Below the pieces are notes generated by a model. The model was given only the letters and a program-made list of their open reading frames with translations. It searched no databases and was not told where the DNA came from. From contig NZ_BPRC01000012.1 of assembly GCF_022179725.1 (NCBI RefSeq), positions 62,001 through 126,000 on the forward strand: a stretch of 64,000 bases of DNA. Direction: 5' to 3'. Positions within the stretch are counted from its first letter, which is position 1. The number at the start of each line of letters is the position of its first letter. Made by a program: the position numbers and the translations under genes. The DNA comes from Methylorubrum aminovorans. GTDB lineage: Bacteria > Pseudomonadota > Alphaproteobacteria > Rhizobiales > Beijerinckiaceae. Shown here piece after piece: positions 17,844 to 25,675 of this stretch.

Positions 17844-18755
17844 TCAGGCGCGGCGCGCGTCGTAGGCACTGAGAGCGGAGACGGGGGCCGGGGCGCCGAG
17901 GCGCCCGCCGAAGAAGGCGGCGAGCGCACCGAGGACCAGCGCCAGGGCGGCGTAGAAGGCGCCCTGCGTGGCCGCGGACTTGGCACTGACGGCCGCCGCC
18001 TCAGCCTTCTGCTTGGCCGTCGCCACGGCCTGCTCGTACTGCTTCTGGTACTCGTCGATCTGCGTCTTGGCCTGATCGGGGGAAATGCCCTGCGCCTTGG
18101 CGAGCGCATCGGCCGCGCGGCTCTTGGCCTGCTCCTTCTGCGCGGCATCGCCGGTCAGCATGGCCCGGACCGCGGCGACCGCCGCATCACGCGCCGCTTG
18201 CGGGTCCTGGCCGGCGGATTGCTCGCGGACCTTCTGCTCGATTCCATCGAGCGGGTTGGAGATCTTGGACAGCGACGGGGCCGCTGCCTGAGCGGCCGTC
18301 TGCACCGTTCCACCGACGAGGTTGCCCGCGCCGCCCAGCGCACCCGAGACGGTGCTCAGCGTTCCGCCGACGAGGCCGCTCGCCGCCGAGGTCAGCAGAT
18401 ACAGGACCACGAGCGTGGTGACCGCCCAGGACACGAGGCCGTGCAGGGCCGCGGAACCCGGCAGCGACTTGCCGGAGAGCCGACCCGCGACGAGGCCGCC
18501 GACGAGCGAGGCGACGACGCCGGAGCCAACGAACCACAGACCCGCGCTCAGCGAGAAGGTCGAGGCAGCCGGGTTTTCAGCACCATTGGTGCCGACGGAC
18601 GCCAGGCCGACCCCCACGCCGACGAGGTTCAGGACGACCTGCGTCACGATGGCGATGACAGTGCCGGCGAGGATGGCACCCCAGGACACCTCGTTGAGAA
18701 GGACGGCCCGCGTGTCGGCGGACGCGACAGCGGAAGGGTTTGTGATCGTGGTCAC
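17844..18755 (-). CDS. PhnA-like multi-pass membrane protein
   Basis: 303 residues. Hydrophobic segments lie at about 27-50 (GAILAGTVIAIVTQVVLNLVG), 70-92, 105-125 (LVSWAVTTLVVLYLLTSAASGL) and 275-295 (AFYAALALVLGALAAFFGGRLG). Between the third and fourth is a long charged helical domain rich in Ala/Lys/Gln (about 165-265), predicted coiled coil. This matches proteins labelled PhnA-like in Methylobacterium; the name does not imply phosphonate metabolism. Function unknown, located in the stress cluster. Confidence 0.75.
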   Translation of the reverse strand: MTTITNPSAVASADTRAVLLNEVSWGAILAGTVIAIVTQVVLNLVGVGVGLASVGTNGAENPAASTFSLSAGLWFVGSGVVASLVGGLVAGRLSGKSLPGSAALHGLVSWAVTTLVVLYLLTSAASGLVGGTLSTVSGALGGAGNLVGGTVQTAAQAAAPSLSKISNPLDGIEQKVREQSAGQDPQAARDAAVAAVRAMLTGDAAQKEQAKSRAADALAKAQGISPDQAKTQIDEYQKQYEQAVATAKQKAEAAAVSAKSAATQGAFYAALALVLGALAAFFGGRLGAPAPVSALSAYDARRA

Positions 18756-18796
18756 GCGTGTACTCCGATGGTCAGGGAAGTCGGGATGCGGGAGGG

Positions 18797-19138
18797 TCAG
18801 AGCTTGCTGACGAGCAGGCCGAGGCCGAAGCCGATGGCGCCCGCGACGAGAAGCGAGGCGACGGGCGCGTCGGACACGTATTCGCCGACCTCGCGCGAGC
18901 TTCCGCGCAGGTAGCGGCGCCCCTGCTCGTAGGCGTCCTCGGCAACCTCGTAGGCATCGTCGGCGGCGTGTCGCACCGCGTCCTTGGCCTGGCCGTAGAG
19001 GTTCTCGGCGCTGCCCTGGGCTTCGCGGAAACGGCCCTCGACCGCGTCGCTGCGCGAGCCGGTCAGGTCGCCGACCGCACCTTGCACCTTGCCGCCGAGT
19101 TCCTTGGAAGCACCCGTGATCCTGTCCGTATCGACCAT
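18797..19138 (-). CDS. CsbD/DUF883-like protein with C-terminal membrane anchor
   Basis: 113 residues from the ATG at 19138, with GGAGATCG just upstream; the longer frame from 19282 adds an implausible Arg/Pro tail. A CsbD-type start (TDRITGASKELGGKVQGAVGDLTG) leads into an ElaB/DUF883-like helix (DAYEVAEDAYEQGRRYLRG) and a terminal membrane helix (VASLLVAGAIGFGLGLLVSKL). The layout parallels the gene at 17100. Proteins of this shape bind the inner membrane and, in enterobacteria, ribosomes; no role is shown here. Confidence 0.8.
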   Translation of the reverse strand: MVDTDRITGASKELGGKVQGAVGDLTGSRSDAVEGRFREAQGSAENLYGQAKDAVRHAADDAYEVAEDAYEQGRRYLRGSSREVGEYVSDAPVASLLVAGAIGFGLGLLVSKL

Positions 19139-19205
19139 AACGATCTCCTGTTCGGTGTTCGTGGTGAGTGGCAGCGCCGCGGGACGGCGCCGGGTGGAAT
19201 CCGGT

Positions 19206-19368
19206 TCAGTCGCGGGTCGAGACCGGTGGGGGCGGTCGCGTCCGGCGCTTCTCCGTTCGGCCCTCGGCTTCAAGCCGGGCATACCCGGTGAGCTTGCCGA
19301 TGGCTTCCTTCAGCGAGCCCGCGGGCGGGCTCGGCGAAAGTCGTCTTCACGCGCTCGGTCACCTGCAT
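19206..19368 (-). pseudogene. Frameshifted CsbD-like remnant
   Basis: From an ATG at 19368 (with AAGAG upstream) the frame reads MQVTERVKTTFAEPARG, then breaks. One base out of frame it continues as GSLKEAIGKLTGYARLEAEGRTEKR, an unmistakable CsbD motif, to a TGA at 19206-19208. The span is 163 bases, that is 54 codons plus one, consistent with a single-base insertion in the G/C run near 19318-19325. It may be a true decayed gene or a sequencing error in a homopolymer. It sits between the CsbD/DUF883-like gene and the PAS-LuxR regulator. Confidence 0.6.
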
Positions 19369-19456
19369 CTCTTGGTGTCCAGAAAGTCTCCGGCCCGCTT
19401 CAGATGCTCGGTCGATTGCGCTATTCAATAGTACGAAAACACCAGTAGGCCGGTTT

Positions 19457-20938
19457 TTAAGTACTGGGCGATGGAAGTGGAAAGCCGTTCTCGCGCCCCC
19501 AGATCACCGCTTCCGCCCGTTTGTGGACGCCGAGCTTGCGGTAGAGGGCGGCACCGTGGTTGCGCACGGTGTTGCGCGAAAGGTTGAGCCGTTTGGCGAT
19601 GGCGTCGTCGGCAAGCCCCGAGCAGATCAGGTTCAGGATCTGGCGCTCGCGCACCGTCAGCGTCGGGCTTGCGCCATTGCCGTCCGGCTGCCCGGGCTGC
19701 CGCAGATTGGCGAGCTTCTCGATCAGTCCGCGGCTGAACCATGAGGTGTCGGCCATGACCGTCTCGATGGCCTCGAACAATTCCCGCTCGCCGCGCTTGC
19801 GCTCGGTGATGTCCTGAAGGACCACGAGCGCGAAGGTCGCGTCCCCGATCTCGATGCGCTCGCCGGAGGCGAGGCAGTCGAGCTCCGTTCCGTCCTCGTG
19901 GCGCAGGCAGACCTCCTGCCCCGCGACGAAGCCGGTCCGCCTCACCATGTCCTCGAACCGTTCGCGGGTTGCCCCCGCGACCCACAGCCCGACTTCGCTG
20001 AACGAGCGCCCGACTATGCCATCCTCGCCGTGGCCGAAGACCCGCGTGAACGCCTCGTTGATGGCGGTCACCGTGAAGGTATCGAGGCGCGACAGCAGGG
20101 TCGGGACGGGCGTCAGACGGAACGCTTTGGCGAAGCGCTCCTCGCTCTGCCGGAGGGCCGTCTCGGCCTTCCGGCGGAGTTCGAGATCGGCGAAAGTGAA
20201 GAGCATGCAGGGCTCGTCGCCCATCTCGATGGGCTGGCCGGCCACGATGACGAAGCGGCTGTCGCCGTCCGGCAGCGTGAGGCAGGCCTCCATCTGCGGG
20301 ATGGTGGCACCCTCGTTCAGGCGATTGATGGCCAGCTCGCGGTTGCGCGCGCCGGTGAGGACATCGACCTCGTAGACGCTGCGGCCGATGACGGCATCGC
20401 GCGTGTGGCCGGTCATTTCGAGGAAGCCGGCATTGACCTTGACGTGGCGCAGATCCGACAACCGCGTGATGATTGCGGGTGCCGGGTTCGCGTTGAACGT
20501 CGCCTCGAAGCGCTGCTCGGCCTCGAACTGGTCCGAGACGTCCTTCAGGATCAGGGCAAGGCAGCTCGGACGACCCTCGCGATCCGTTGCGACGAGACTG
20601 CGCAGGGAGTGGACGAAGTCGACTTCCGGCTGATCGGCACGCCGGACCTCGACGACGACGTCGTGGAACTGCTCGCCGGCCACGACCCGTTCGATCGGAT
20701 AATGCTCCGGTGTCCGGTTGTTGCGGTAGCGCAGGGCGAAGCGCTCGCGGTAGGCATCAACATCGCCGCCGAGTTCGTCGATGCTGGTGACCCCATGCAT
20801 CGCCAGGGCGGCGTCATTGGCATAGGCGATGGTCTGATTGGGCTCGACCAGGATCACGCCTTCACTCAGGCCGGCGATGATCTGCCTCAGCTCATGCCTG
20901 TCGATGTCCGCCGTCACGCGCACGCCGCTCCGTCGCAC
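19457..20938 (-). CDS. PAS-domain LuxR-type transcriptional regulator
   Basis: 493 residues with three PAS/PAC-like domains (about 12-125, 140-260, 270-400) and a C-terminal LuxR/FixJ helix-turn-helix (about 425-488: LTVRERQILNLICSGLADDAIAKRLNLSRNTVRNHGAALYRKLG). There is no histidine-kinase core, so it is a one-component sensor-regulator, probably cytosolic. An EcfG-type promoter (GGAAC-N16-CGTT) lies 31 bases upstream of the ATG, placing it in the general stress response. It heads the cluster of CsbD/PRC/YidB genes and could control them, which is an inference from position. Confidence 0.88.
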   Translation of the reverse strand: MRRSGVRVTADIDRHELRQIIAGLSEGVILVEPNQTIAYANDAALAMHGVTSIDELGGDVDAYRERFALRYRNNRTPEHYPIERVVAGEQFHDVVVEVRRADQPEVDFVHSLRSLVATDREGRPSCLALILKDVSDQFEAEQRFEATFNANPAPAIITRLSDLRHVKVNAGFLEMTGHTRDAVIGRSVYEVDVLTGARNRELAINRLNEGATIPQMEACLTLPDGDSRFVIVAGQPIEMGDEPCMLFTFADLELRRKAETALRQSEERFAKAFRLTPVPTLLSRLDTFTVTAINEAFTRVFGHGEDGIVGRSFSEVGLWVAGATRERFEDMVRRTGFVAGQEVCLRHEDGTELDCLASGERIEIGDATFALVVLQDITERKRGERELFEAIETVMADTSWFSRGLIEKLANLRQPGQPDGNGASPTLTVRERQILNLICSGLADDAIAKRLNLSRNTVRNHGAALYRKLGVHKRAEAVIWGRENGFPLPSPST

Positions 20939-20968
20939 CTGAAACTGCCAAGACGGCAGCGGTGCACA

Positions 20969-20993
20969 AACGAGTTGCGCACAAATCGGTTCC
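20969..20993 (-). promoter_or_regulatory. EcfG-type (general stress sigma) promoter
   Basis: On the minus strand GGAAC (20993-20989), a 16-base spacer and CGTT (20972-20969) match the alphaproteobacterial EcfG consensus GGAAC-N16/17-cGTT exactly. The -10 element is 31 bases before the start of the PAS-LuxR gene, a usual distance. Confidence 0.7.
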
Positions 20994-21187
20994 GGTCGGC
21001 TTCTGGTATCGCAAGATCACGTTTCTGATACTGACGGACCCCAGAACTCGCTGGAGTAGGCGCGTCGCATCACCCCGCACGGGCTCGCGGATTCTAGCTC
21101 CTGGCCGGTGCGCTCGTCGGAATGGGATGTGATGGCCATCGCTGCCGAATGCCCAGACGCCGGCAATATGGTCAGCCGCAAACGACA

Positions 21188-21214
21188 AAGCCCCGGACGG
21201 TTAGTCCAGGGCTT
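21188..21214 (-). terminator. Terminator-like hairpin after tRNA-Met
   Basis: Inverted repeat AAGCCCCGGAC / GTCCAGGGCTT with a 5-base loop and one G-T wobble, about 33 bases downstream of the tRNA-Met 3' end on the minus strand. The following T run is interrupted (TTTGTCGTTT), so termination is probable but not perfect. Confidence 0.6.
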
Positions 21215-21246
21215 CAAGTTTCGTGCCGAGTCAGGCCGAAGGTTTG

Positions 21247-21323
21247 TGGTAGCGAGGGAGGGATTTGAACCCCCGACACAAGGATTATGATTCCTCTGCT
21301 CTAACCAGCTGAGCTACCCCGCC
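21247..21323 (-). tRNA. tRNA-Met (CAT), elongator type
   Basis: 77 bases with a complete cloverleaf: acceptor GGCGGGG/CCTCGCT (two G-T pairs), D arm GCTC...GAGC, anticodon stem GAGGA/TCCTT, loop ATCATAA with anticodon CAT, T arm GGGGG-TTCAAAT-CCCTC, discriminator A and encoded CCA. The first acceptor pair is G-T, not the C-A mismatch of initiator tRNA. The body resembles elongator tRNA-Met of Rhizobiales; a lysidine-modified tRNA-Ile2 also reads CAT and is less likely. Confidence 0.93.
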
Positions 21324-21426
21324 ACAACCGCGAACGGCGCTGCGGCGTCGTCCGGTGGGCGCGGTATATGGAGAAGGGCGTGGCGGTGTCAACGGTCTGT
21401 TGCGACCGCTGCACCCATTCTCCCGC

Positions 21427-22668
21427 TCAGAGCGTCTGTCCGAAGATCTGAGCGACCTGCGGGATGTCCTTGTCGCCGCGCCCGGACATGTTCATCACCA
21501 TCAGGTGCTCGGCCGGCTTGATCGGCGCGAGTTCAAGCACCTTCGACAGGGCGTGGGCGGGCTCAAGCGCCGGGATGATACCTTCCAGCATCGAGCACAG
21601 CTTGAACGCCTCCAGCGTCTCCGAATCGGTCGCAGACAGGTAGGTGACGCGGCCCATTTCGTGCAGCCACGCGTGCTCGGGGCCGATGCCCGGATAGTCG
21701 AGACCCGCCGAGATCGAATGCGCGTCGGCGATCTGGCCGTCCTCGTTCATCAGGAGGTAGGTGCGGTTGCCGTGCAGGACGCCGGGCTTGCCGCCGGTGA
21801 GTGAGGCGGCGTGGAGGCCGCTCTGCACGCCGTGGCCGGCCGCCTCGACGCCGTAGATCTCGACCTCGCGATCATCGAGGAAGGGGTGGAACAGCCCCAT
21901 GGCGTTCGAGCCGCCGCCGATGCAGGCGACGAGCGAATCCGGCAGGCGTCCCTCCATCTCCAGCATCTGCTGCTTCGTCTCGATACCGATCACCGACTGG
22001 AAGTCGCGCACCATCGCCGGGTAGGGATGCGGACCTGCGACCGTGCCGATGCAGTAGAAGGTGTCGGCGACGTTCGTGACCCAGTCGCGCAGAGCCTCGT
22101 TCATCGCATCCTTCAGGGTGCGCGTGCCCGATTGCACCGGCACCACCTCGGCGCCCAGCATCTTCATACGGAACACGTTAGGCGCCTGCCGCTCGACATC
22201 GACGGCGCCCATATAGACCACGCATTTCAGACCGAAGCGGGCGCAGAGCGTCGCCGTGGCGACGCCGTGCTGTCCCGCGCCGGTCTCGGCGATGATCCGC
22301 GGCTTGCCCATGCGGCGGGCCAGCAGGATCTGGCCGAGCACGTTGTTCACCTTGTGCGAGCCGGTGTGGTTCAGCTCCTCGCGCTTGAAGTAGATCTTCG
22401 CGCCCTTCCCCGCCGGCGCTCCGGCGCGCAGGTGCTCGGTGAGTCGCTCGGCGTAGTAGAGCGGGCTCGGGCGGCCGATGTAGTGGGTGCCGTAGGACTC
22501 CATATCCGCCTTGAACGACGGGTCGGCCTTGGCGTCGGCATATGCCTTCTCCAGGTCGAGGATCAGCGGCATCAGCGTCTCAGCCACGAAGCGGCCGCCG
22601 AAGATGCCGAACCGGCCGCGCTCGTCCGGCCCGGTGCGGAAGGAATTGGGAGCGGGGTTCAGCGTCAC
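21427..22668 (-). CDS. trpB: Tryptophan synthase beta chain
   Basis: 413 residues from a GTG at 22668, preceded by GAAGGA; upstream in-frame sequence to 22938 is Arg/Pro-rich and does not belong. TrpB condenses indole with serine to tryptophan. The PLP lysine motif HTGSHKVNN and the phosphate loop [10 protein letters not shown] are present, with the usual N-terminal [17 protein letters not shown]. trpF lies 130 bp upstream on the same strand. trpA, normally next, does not follow; a tRNA-Met gene does. Confidence 0.96.
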   Translation of the reverse strand: MTLNPAPNSFRTGPDERGRFGIFGGRFVAETLMPLILDLEKAYADAKADPSFKADMESYGTHYIGRPSPLYYAERLTEHLRAGAPAGKGAKIYFKREELNHTGSHKVNNVLGQILLARRMGKPRIIAETGAGQHGVATATLCARFGLKCVVYMGAVDVERQAPNVFRMKMLGAEVVPVQSGTRTLKDAMNEALRDWVTNVADTFYCIGTVAGPHPYPAMVRDFQSVIGIETKQQMLEMEGRLPDSLVACIGGGSNAMGLFHPFLDDREVEIYGVEAAGHGVQSGLHAASLTGGKPGVLHGNRTYLLMNEDGQIADAHSISAGLDYPGIGPEHAWLHEMGRVTYLSATDSETLEAFKLCSMLEGIIPALEPAHALSKVLELAPIKPAEHLMVMNMSGRGDKDIPQVAQIFGQTL

Positions 22669-22798
22669 GGGGACGGTCCTTCGCGAAAAATCGATTGTCG
22701 GCTCGCGTGCTAGACCCATGGGACGACGGCTGCAATGCGTCACAGCCGGACAACTCGTCGGACCGTCCCCGCGTGGGGGTGGAATGGGAGGCCGACGG

Positions 22799-23446
22799 TC
22801 AAGCCCGGCGGCGCGCGGCGGCGACGAAAGCGGTGATTCGAGCCGGATCCTTCTCGCCCGGACGAATCTCGACGCCCGACGAGACATCGACGGCCGCGAG
22901 GCCCGTGCGGGACAAAGCGGTCCCGACATTCTCGGCATCGAGGCCGCCCGACAGCATCGTGCCCGCGGGCAGGACCACGCCGCGCAGGATGTCCCAGTCG
23001 AAGCTGCGTCCGTTGCCGCCGGGTAGGTCGGCGCCGGGAGGCGGCTTGGCGTCCAGCAGAAGCCGGTCGGCCACTTCGGCGTAGTCGGGCAGCGCGACGA
23101 GATCGGCCGCGGCTGCGACGCCGACCGCCTTCAGAACGGGCCGCCGGGTCCGCGCGCGGATCTCCGCGACGCGCTGCGGGCTCTCCTTGCCGTGAAGCTG
23201 GATCCAGTCCGGATCGAGTGTCTCGGCGACGGCGGCAAGGAGCACATCGTCGGGATCGACCAGCAGCACGACCCGCTGTGCCCTCCCCCGCGCTCGCCCC
23301 GCGAGACCGCGGCCCTTCTCCAGGCTGACGTGGCGCGGGCTCTTGGGGAAATGGACGAAGCCGACGAGGTCGGCCCCCGCGTCGAGTGCCGCGTCGAGGG
23401 TCGCTTCGGTGCTGAGACCGCAGATCTTGACGTGCACCTCGGCCAT
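22799..23446 (-). CDS. trpF: Phosphoribosylanthranilate isomerase
   Basis: 215 residues, the family length. It catalyses the third step from anthranilate to tryptophan. Visible motifs are VKICGL at the N-terminus (catalytic Cys), [23 protein letters not shown] and the phosphate-binding end [10 protein letters not shown] with [14 protein letters not shown] (catalytic Asp). It lies 22 bases after lapA and upstream of trpB, the conserved order in Rhizobiales. Confidence 0.95.
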   Translation of the reverse strand: MAEVHVKICGLSTEATLDAALDAGADLVGFVHFPKSPRHVSLEKGRGLAGRARGRAQRVVLLVDPDDVLLAAVAETLDPDWIQLHGKESPQRVAEIRARTRRPVLKAVGVAAAADLVALPDYAEVADRLLLDAKPPPGADLPGGNGRSFDWDILRGVVLPAGTMLSGGLDAENVGTALSRTGLAAVDVSSGVEIRPGEKDPARITAFVAAARRRA

Positions 23447-23468
23447 CGCAGGGGAATGCTCCGGATTC

Positions 23469-23834
23469 TCAGCGCGCCGCCGGGGCCGGAAGCGCGGTGT
23501 GCGTGCCGGCGCCGGCGTAGCCCGGCTCGAAACCGGGCGTGCCGAACGTCTTCAGTTCCGCCGCCTCCTTGGCGAGGCGGTCGGCCTCGCGGCGGTGGTA
23601 GCGCGCGCGCTGGCGCGTTCCGGCCTGTCCGAGCCAACTGCCGATGCCCCCGACCAGGATGCCGAGCGCCACCGCGCCGAACAGCACGGCGTAGAGCGGC
23701 AGGACGAGGCTGAACACCGGCTCCGGCGAGAACGGATCGAAGGAGAGCGTCACGGGCTCGCGGTTGGCGACCGCAAGCAGAACGACCACCACCGCGATCG
23801 GCAGCAGAACCAGCGCCTTTAGAAAACGGATCAT
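23469..23834 (-). CDS. lapA: LapA family inner-membrane protein
   Basis: 121 residues with two transmembrane helices (about 5-25, FLKALVLLPIAVVVVLLAVAN, and 43-67, LVLPLYAVLFGAVALGILVGGIG) separated by the family NREPVTLSFDPFS loop. A cytosolic coiled-coil tail follows (ARYHRREADRLAKEAAELK). Homologous to lipopolysaccharide assembly protein A. It lies between ihfB and trpF, a standard alphaproteobacterial arrangement. Confidence 0.85.
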   Translation of the reverse strand: MIRFLKALVLLPIAVVVVLLAVANREPVTLSFDPFSPEPVFSLVLPLYAVLFGAVALGILVGGIGSWLGQAGTRQRARYHRREADRLAKEAAELKTFGTPGFEPGYAGAGTHTALPAPAAR

Positions 23835-24020
23835 GCAACGGATCTCCGACGGGACGGCAGGAGCCTGCGGTCGGCTCCGCCCGATGCCGCGAACGGCGTT
23901 CGAGCGGGCGCCTCTCGCGGCTCAGACCGCAGAATTAGAGCGCAAGACGACGATGGGGATGGCGTTTCGGCGCATGGGATCATCGAACCGGGGACCGAGA
24001 CGGAAGATCGGCCGATACGA

Positions 24021-24329
24021 TCAGGCGCTCGGCTGCTCGTCGCCGATGCCGGCCCGGTTGAGGCGCAGGCGCATCTCCTTCCCGGTCTTGAAGACCGGGA
24101 TCGCCTTCTCCGACACCGCCACGGACTCGCCGGTGCGGGGGTTGCGGCCGCGCCGTGCCTCGCGGCGTTTGACCGAGAAGGCCCCGAAGCCGCGCAGCTC
24201 CACCCGGTCCCCCTGGGCGAGCGCATCAGCGATGGTGTCCAGGATCGCGTTGACGAGGGTCTCGACGTCGCGCTGATAGAGGTGAGGATTCTGCTCTGCG
24301 ATCTTGAGCACGAGTTCCGACTTGATCAT
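24021..24329 (-). CDS. ihfB: Integration host factor subunit beta
   Basis: 102 residues of the HU/IHF family. The start [23 protein letters not shown] and the beta-arm [27 protein letters not shown] are IHF-beta-like, including the Pro at the arm tip that intercalates in DNA. It bends DNA as a heterodimer with IhfA. It is 45 bases downstream of sppA and probably co-transcribed. Confidence 0.94.
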   Translation of the reverse strand: MIKSELVLKIAEQNPHLYQRDVETLVNAILDTIADALAQGDRVELRGFGAFSVKRREARRGRNPRTGESVAVSEKAIPVFKTGKEMRLRLNRAGIGDEQPSA

Positions 24330-24374
24330 GCGGCTCTCTTCCGGATGAGGGGCGTCGCGGCAGGGTGCGAAACC

Positions 24375-25343
24375 TCAGGGTGCCGGGCGCCAAACGGCGA
24401 GAAGCCCGCCCTGGGCGACACCCGCGGCCTCGTCCTCGACGGCGCGGAGGCGGCTGGCGAGCCCATCGAGACCGAGAAGGTCCGCGCCGACGCCGAGGGC
24501 CGACCAGAGCTTGAACCCGCCCTCTGCTTTCGGCTTCCAATCCTTCACCGGAAGGTTGGCAGGAACCTGCTTCTCCTTTTCCAGCCACGCTACGGCCTGG
24601 CGCTCGCCGCCGAGCTCGTCGACGAGCTTGAGCGGCACGCTCTGGCGGCCGCTGAACACGCGCCCGTCTGCAACGGTGGAGATCTCGCTCTCGTTCATGC
24701 CCCGGCGCTCGGCCACGAGGCCCTTGAACCAGCCATAGGTATCGAGAACGATCGAGGACAGGGCCGCGCGGGCCTCGGGAGAGGTCGGGCTGAAGCCCGA
24801 CGGCTCTGCCTTCAGCGGCGACGACTTCACGGATTCGACCTTCACACCGACCTTGTCGAGCAGGCCGGAGACGTCGGGATACTGAAACAACACGCCGATC
24901 GAACCGACGAGCGCGGTTTCACGGGCGACGATATGGTCGGCGGCGATCGCGGTGATGTAGGCGCCCGAGGCGGCGGTCCCGTCCACGAAGGCGACGATCG
25001 GCTTCTTCGCCGCCAGCGCGCGCAGGTTGCGATAGAGTTCCTCCGAGCCGGTCGTGGTGCCGCCGGGCGACGAAATGGAGATCACCACGCCTTTGACCGC
25101 ATTCGACTCCCCGACGCGCTCGATCAGCTTACGGGTCGATTCGCTGCCGGCGATGAAGCCGCCGATCGAGATCCGGGCGATCTGGTTCTCGGTCGCCGGA
25201 AACAGCCGGCCCTCGCCGACCCGCGCGCGGTAGCCCAATGCGCCCACGGCGATGATCGCGGCTCCGATGCCGAGCATCCGCCACAGCGTCAGCTTGCGGC
25301 GCAGACGGCGGCGGTCGATGAGAAACTCGGCGTCTGCGGCCAT
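24375..25343 (-). CDS. sppA: Signal peptide peptidase SppA
   Basis: 322 residues, the short (Bacillus/alphaproteobacterial) SppA type. An N-terminal membrane helix at about 18-40 (LWRMLGIGAAIIAVGALGY) is followed by the S49 serine peptidase domain. The nucleophile serine is in DGTAASGAYITAIAADHIVA (about 125), with the general-base lysine expected about 50 residues later in ESVKSSPLKAEPSG. It cleaves leftover signal peptides in the inner membrane. Confidence 0.92.
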   Translation of the reverse strand: MAADAEFLIDRRRLRRKLTLWRMLGIGAAIIAVGALGYRARVGEGRLFPATENQIARISIGGFIAGSESTRKLIERVGESNAVKGVVISISSPGGTTTGSEELYRNLRALAAKKPIVAFVDGTAASGAYITAIAADHIVARETALVGSIGVLFQYPDVSGLLDKVGVKVESVKSSPLKAEPSGFSPTSPEARAALSSIVLDTYGWFKGLVAERRGMNESEISTVADGRVFSGRQSVPLKLVDELGGERQAVAWLEKEKQVPANLPVKDWKPKAEGGFKLWSALGVGADLLGLDGLASRLRAVEDEAAGVAQGGLLAVWRPAP

Positions 25344-25675
25344 CCGACGATCAACTCCTCTCCGAGCGGTCCATCCGGACCGTTGTTCTGTTGGGATCGT
25401 CCCGGCCGCGTCCTGTCCGAACGCAACCTCGACCGATCCGCGGATCGGCTCGCCTCTCCGAGACGGGTCGATCCCACACGATGTCCCGGAGCCGGTGCCG
25501 CCCGTCGATCCAGATGCCGGCCAAGTCCTTGATGGACTTGGATTCGATCGCGCCTACCGAGTCCGGGGTTGTGTTTAACGCCCCCTGTGGCAGACGGGCA
25601 AGAGCCTGTTCCGTCCGAGCCCGGACAACCGGCACCCGTCGTCGCCGAAAGCGATGTTGTCAGGCAGCGACGGAC
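25344..25675. other. Intergenic region with a perfect stem-loop
   Basis: 332 bases with no convincing gene. The one structure I see is a perfect inverted repeat at 25521-25541, CCAAGTCC-ttgat-GGACTTGG, without a T run. It lies downstream of the methyltransferase gene and may be its terminator or an RNA processing site. The remainder should contain the sppA promoter. Confidence 0.45.

Noticed and set aside
21247..21323. Initiator tRNA-fMet or tRNA-Ile2
   Set aside because: The first acceptor pair is G-T, not the unpaired C-A of the initiator, and the body matches elongator tRNA-Met of Rhizobiales. Lysidine-type Ile2 cannot be fully excluded.
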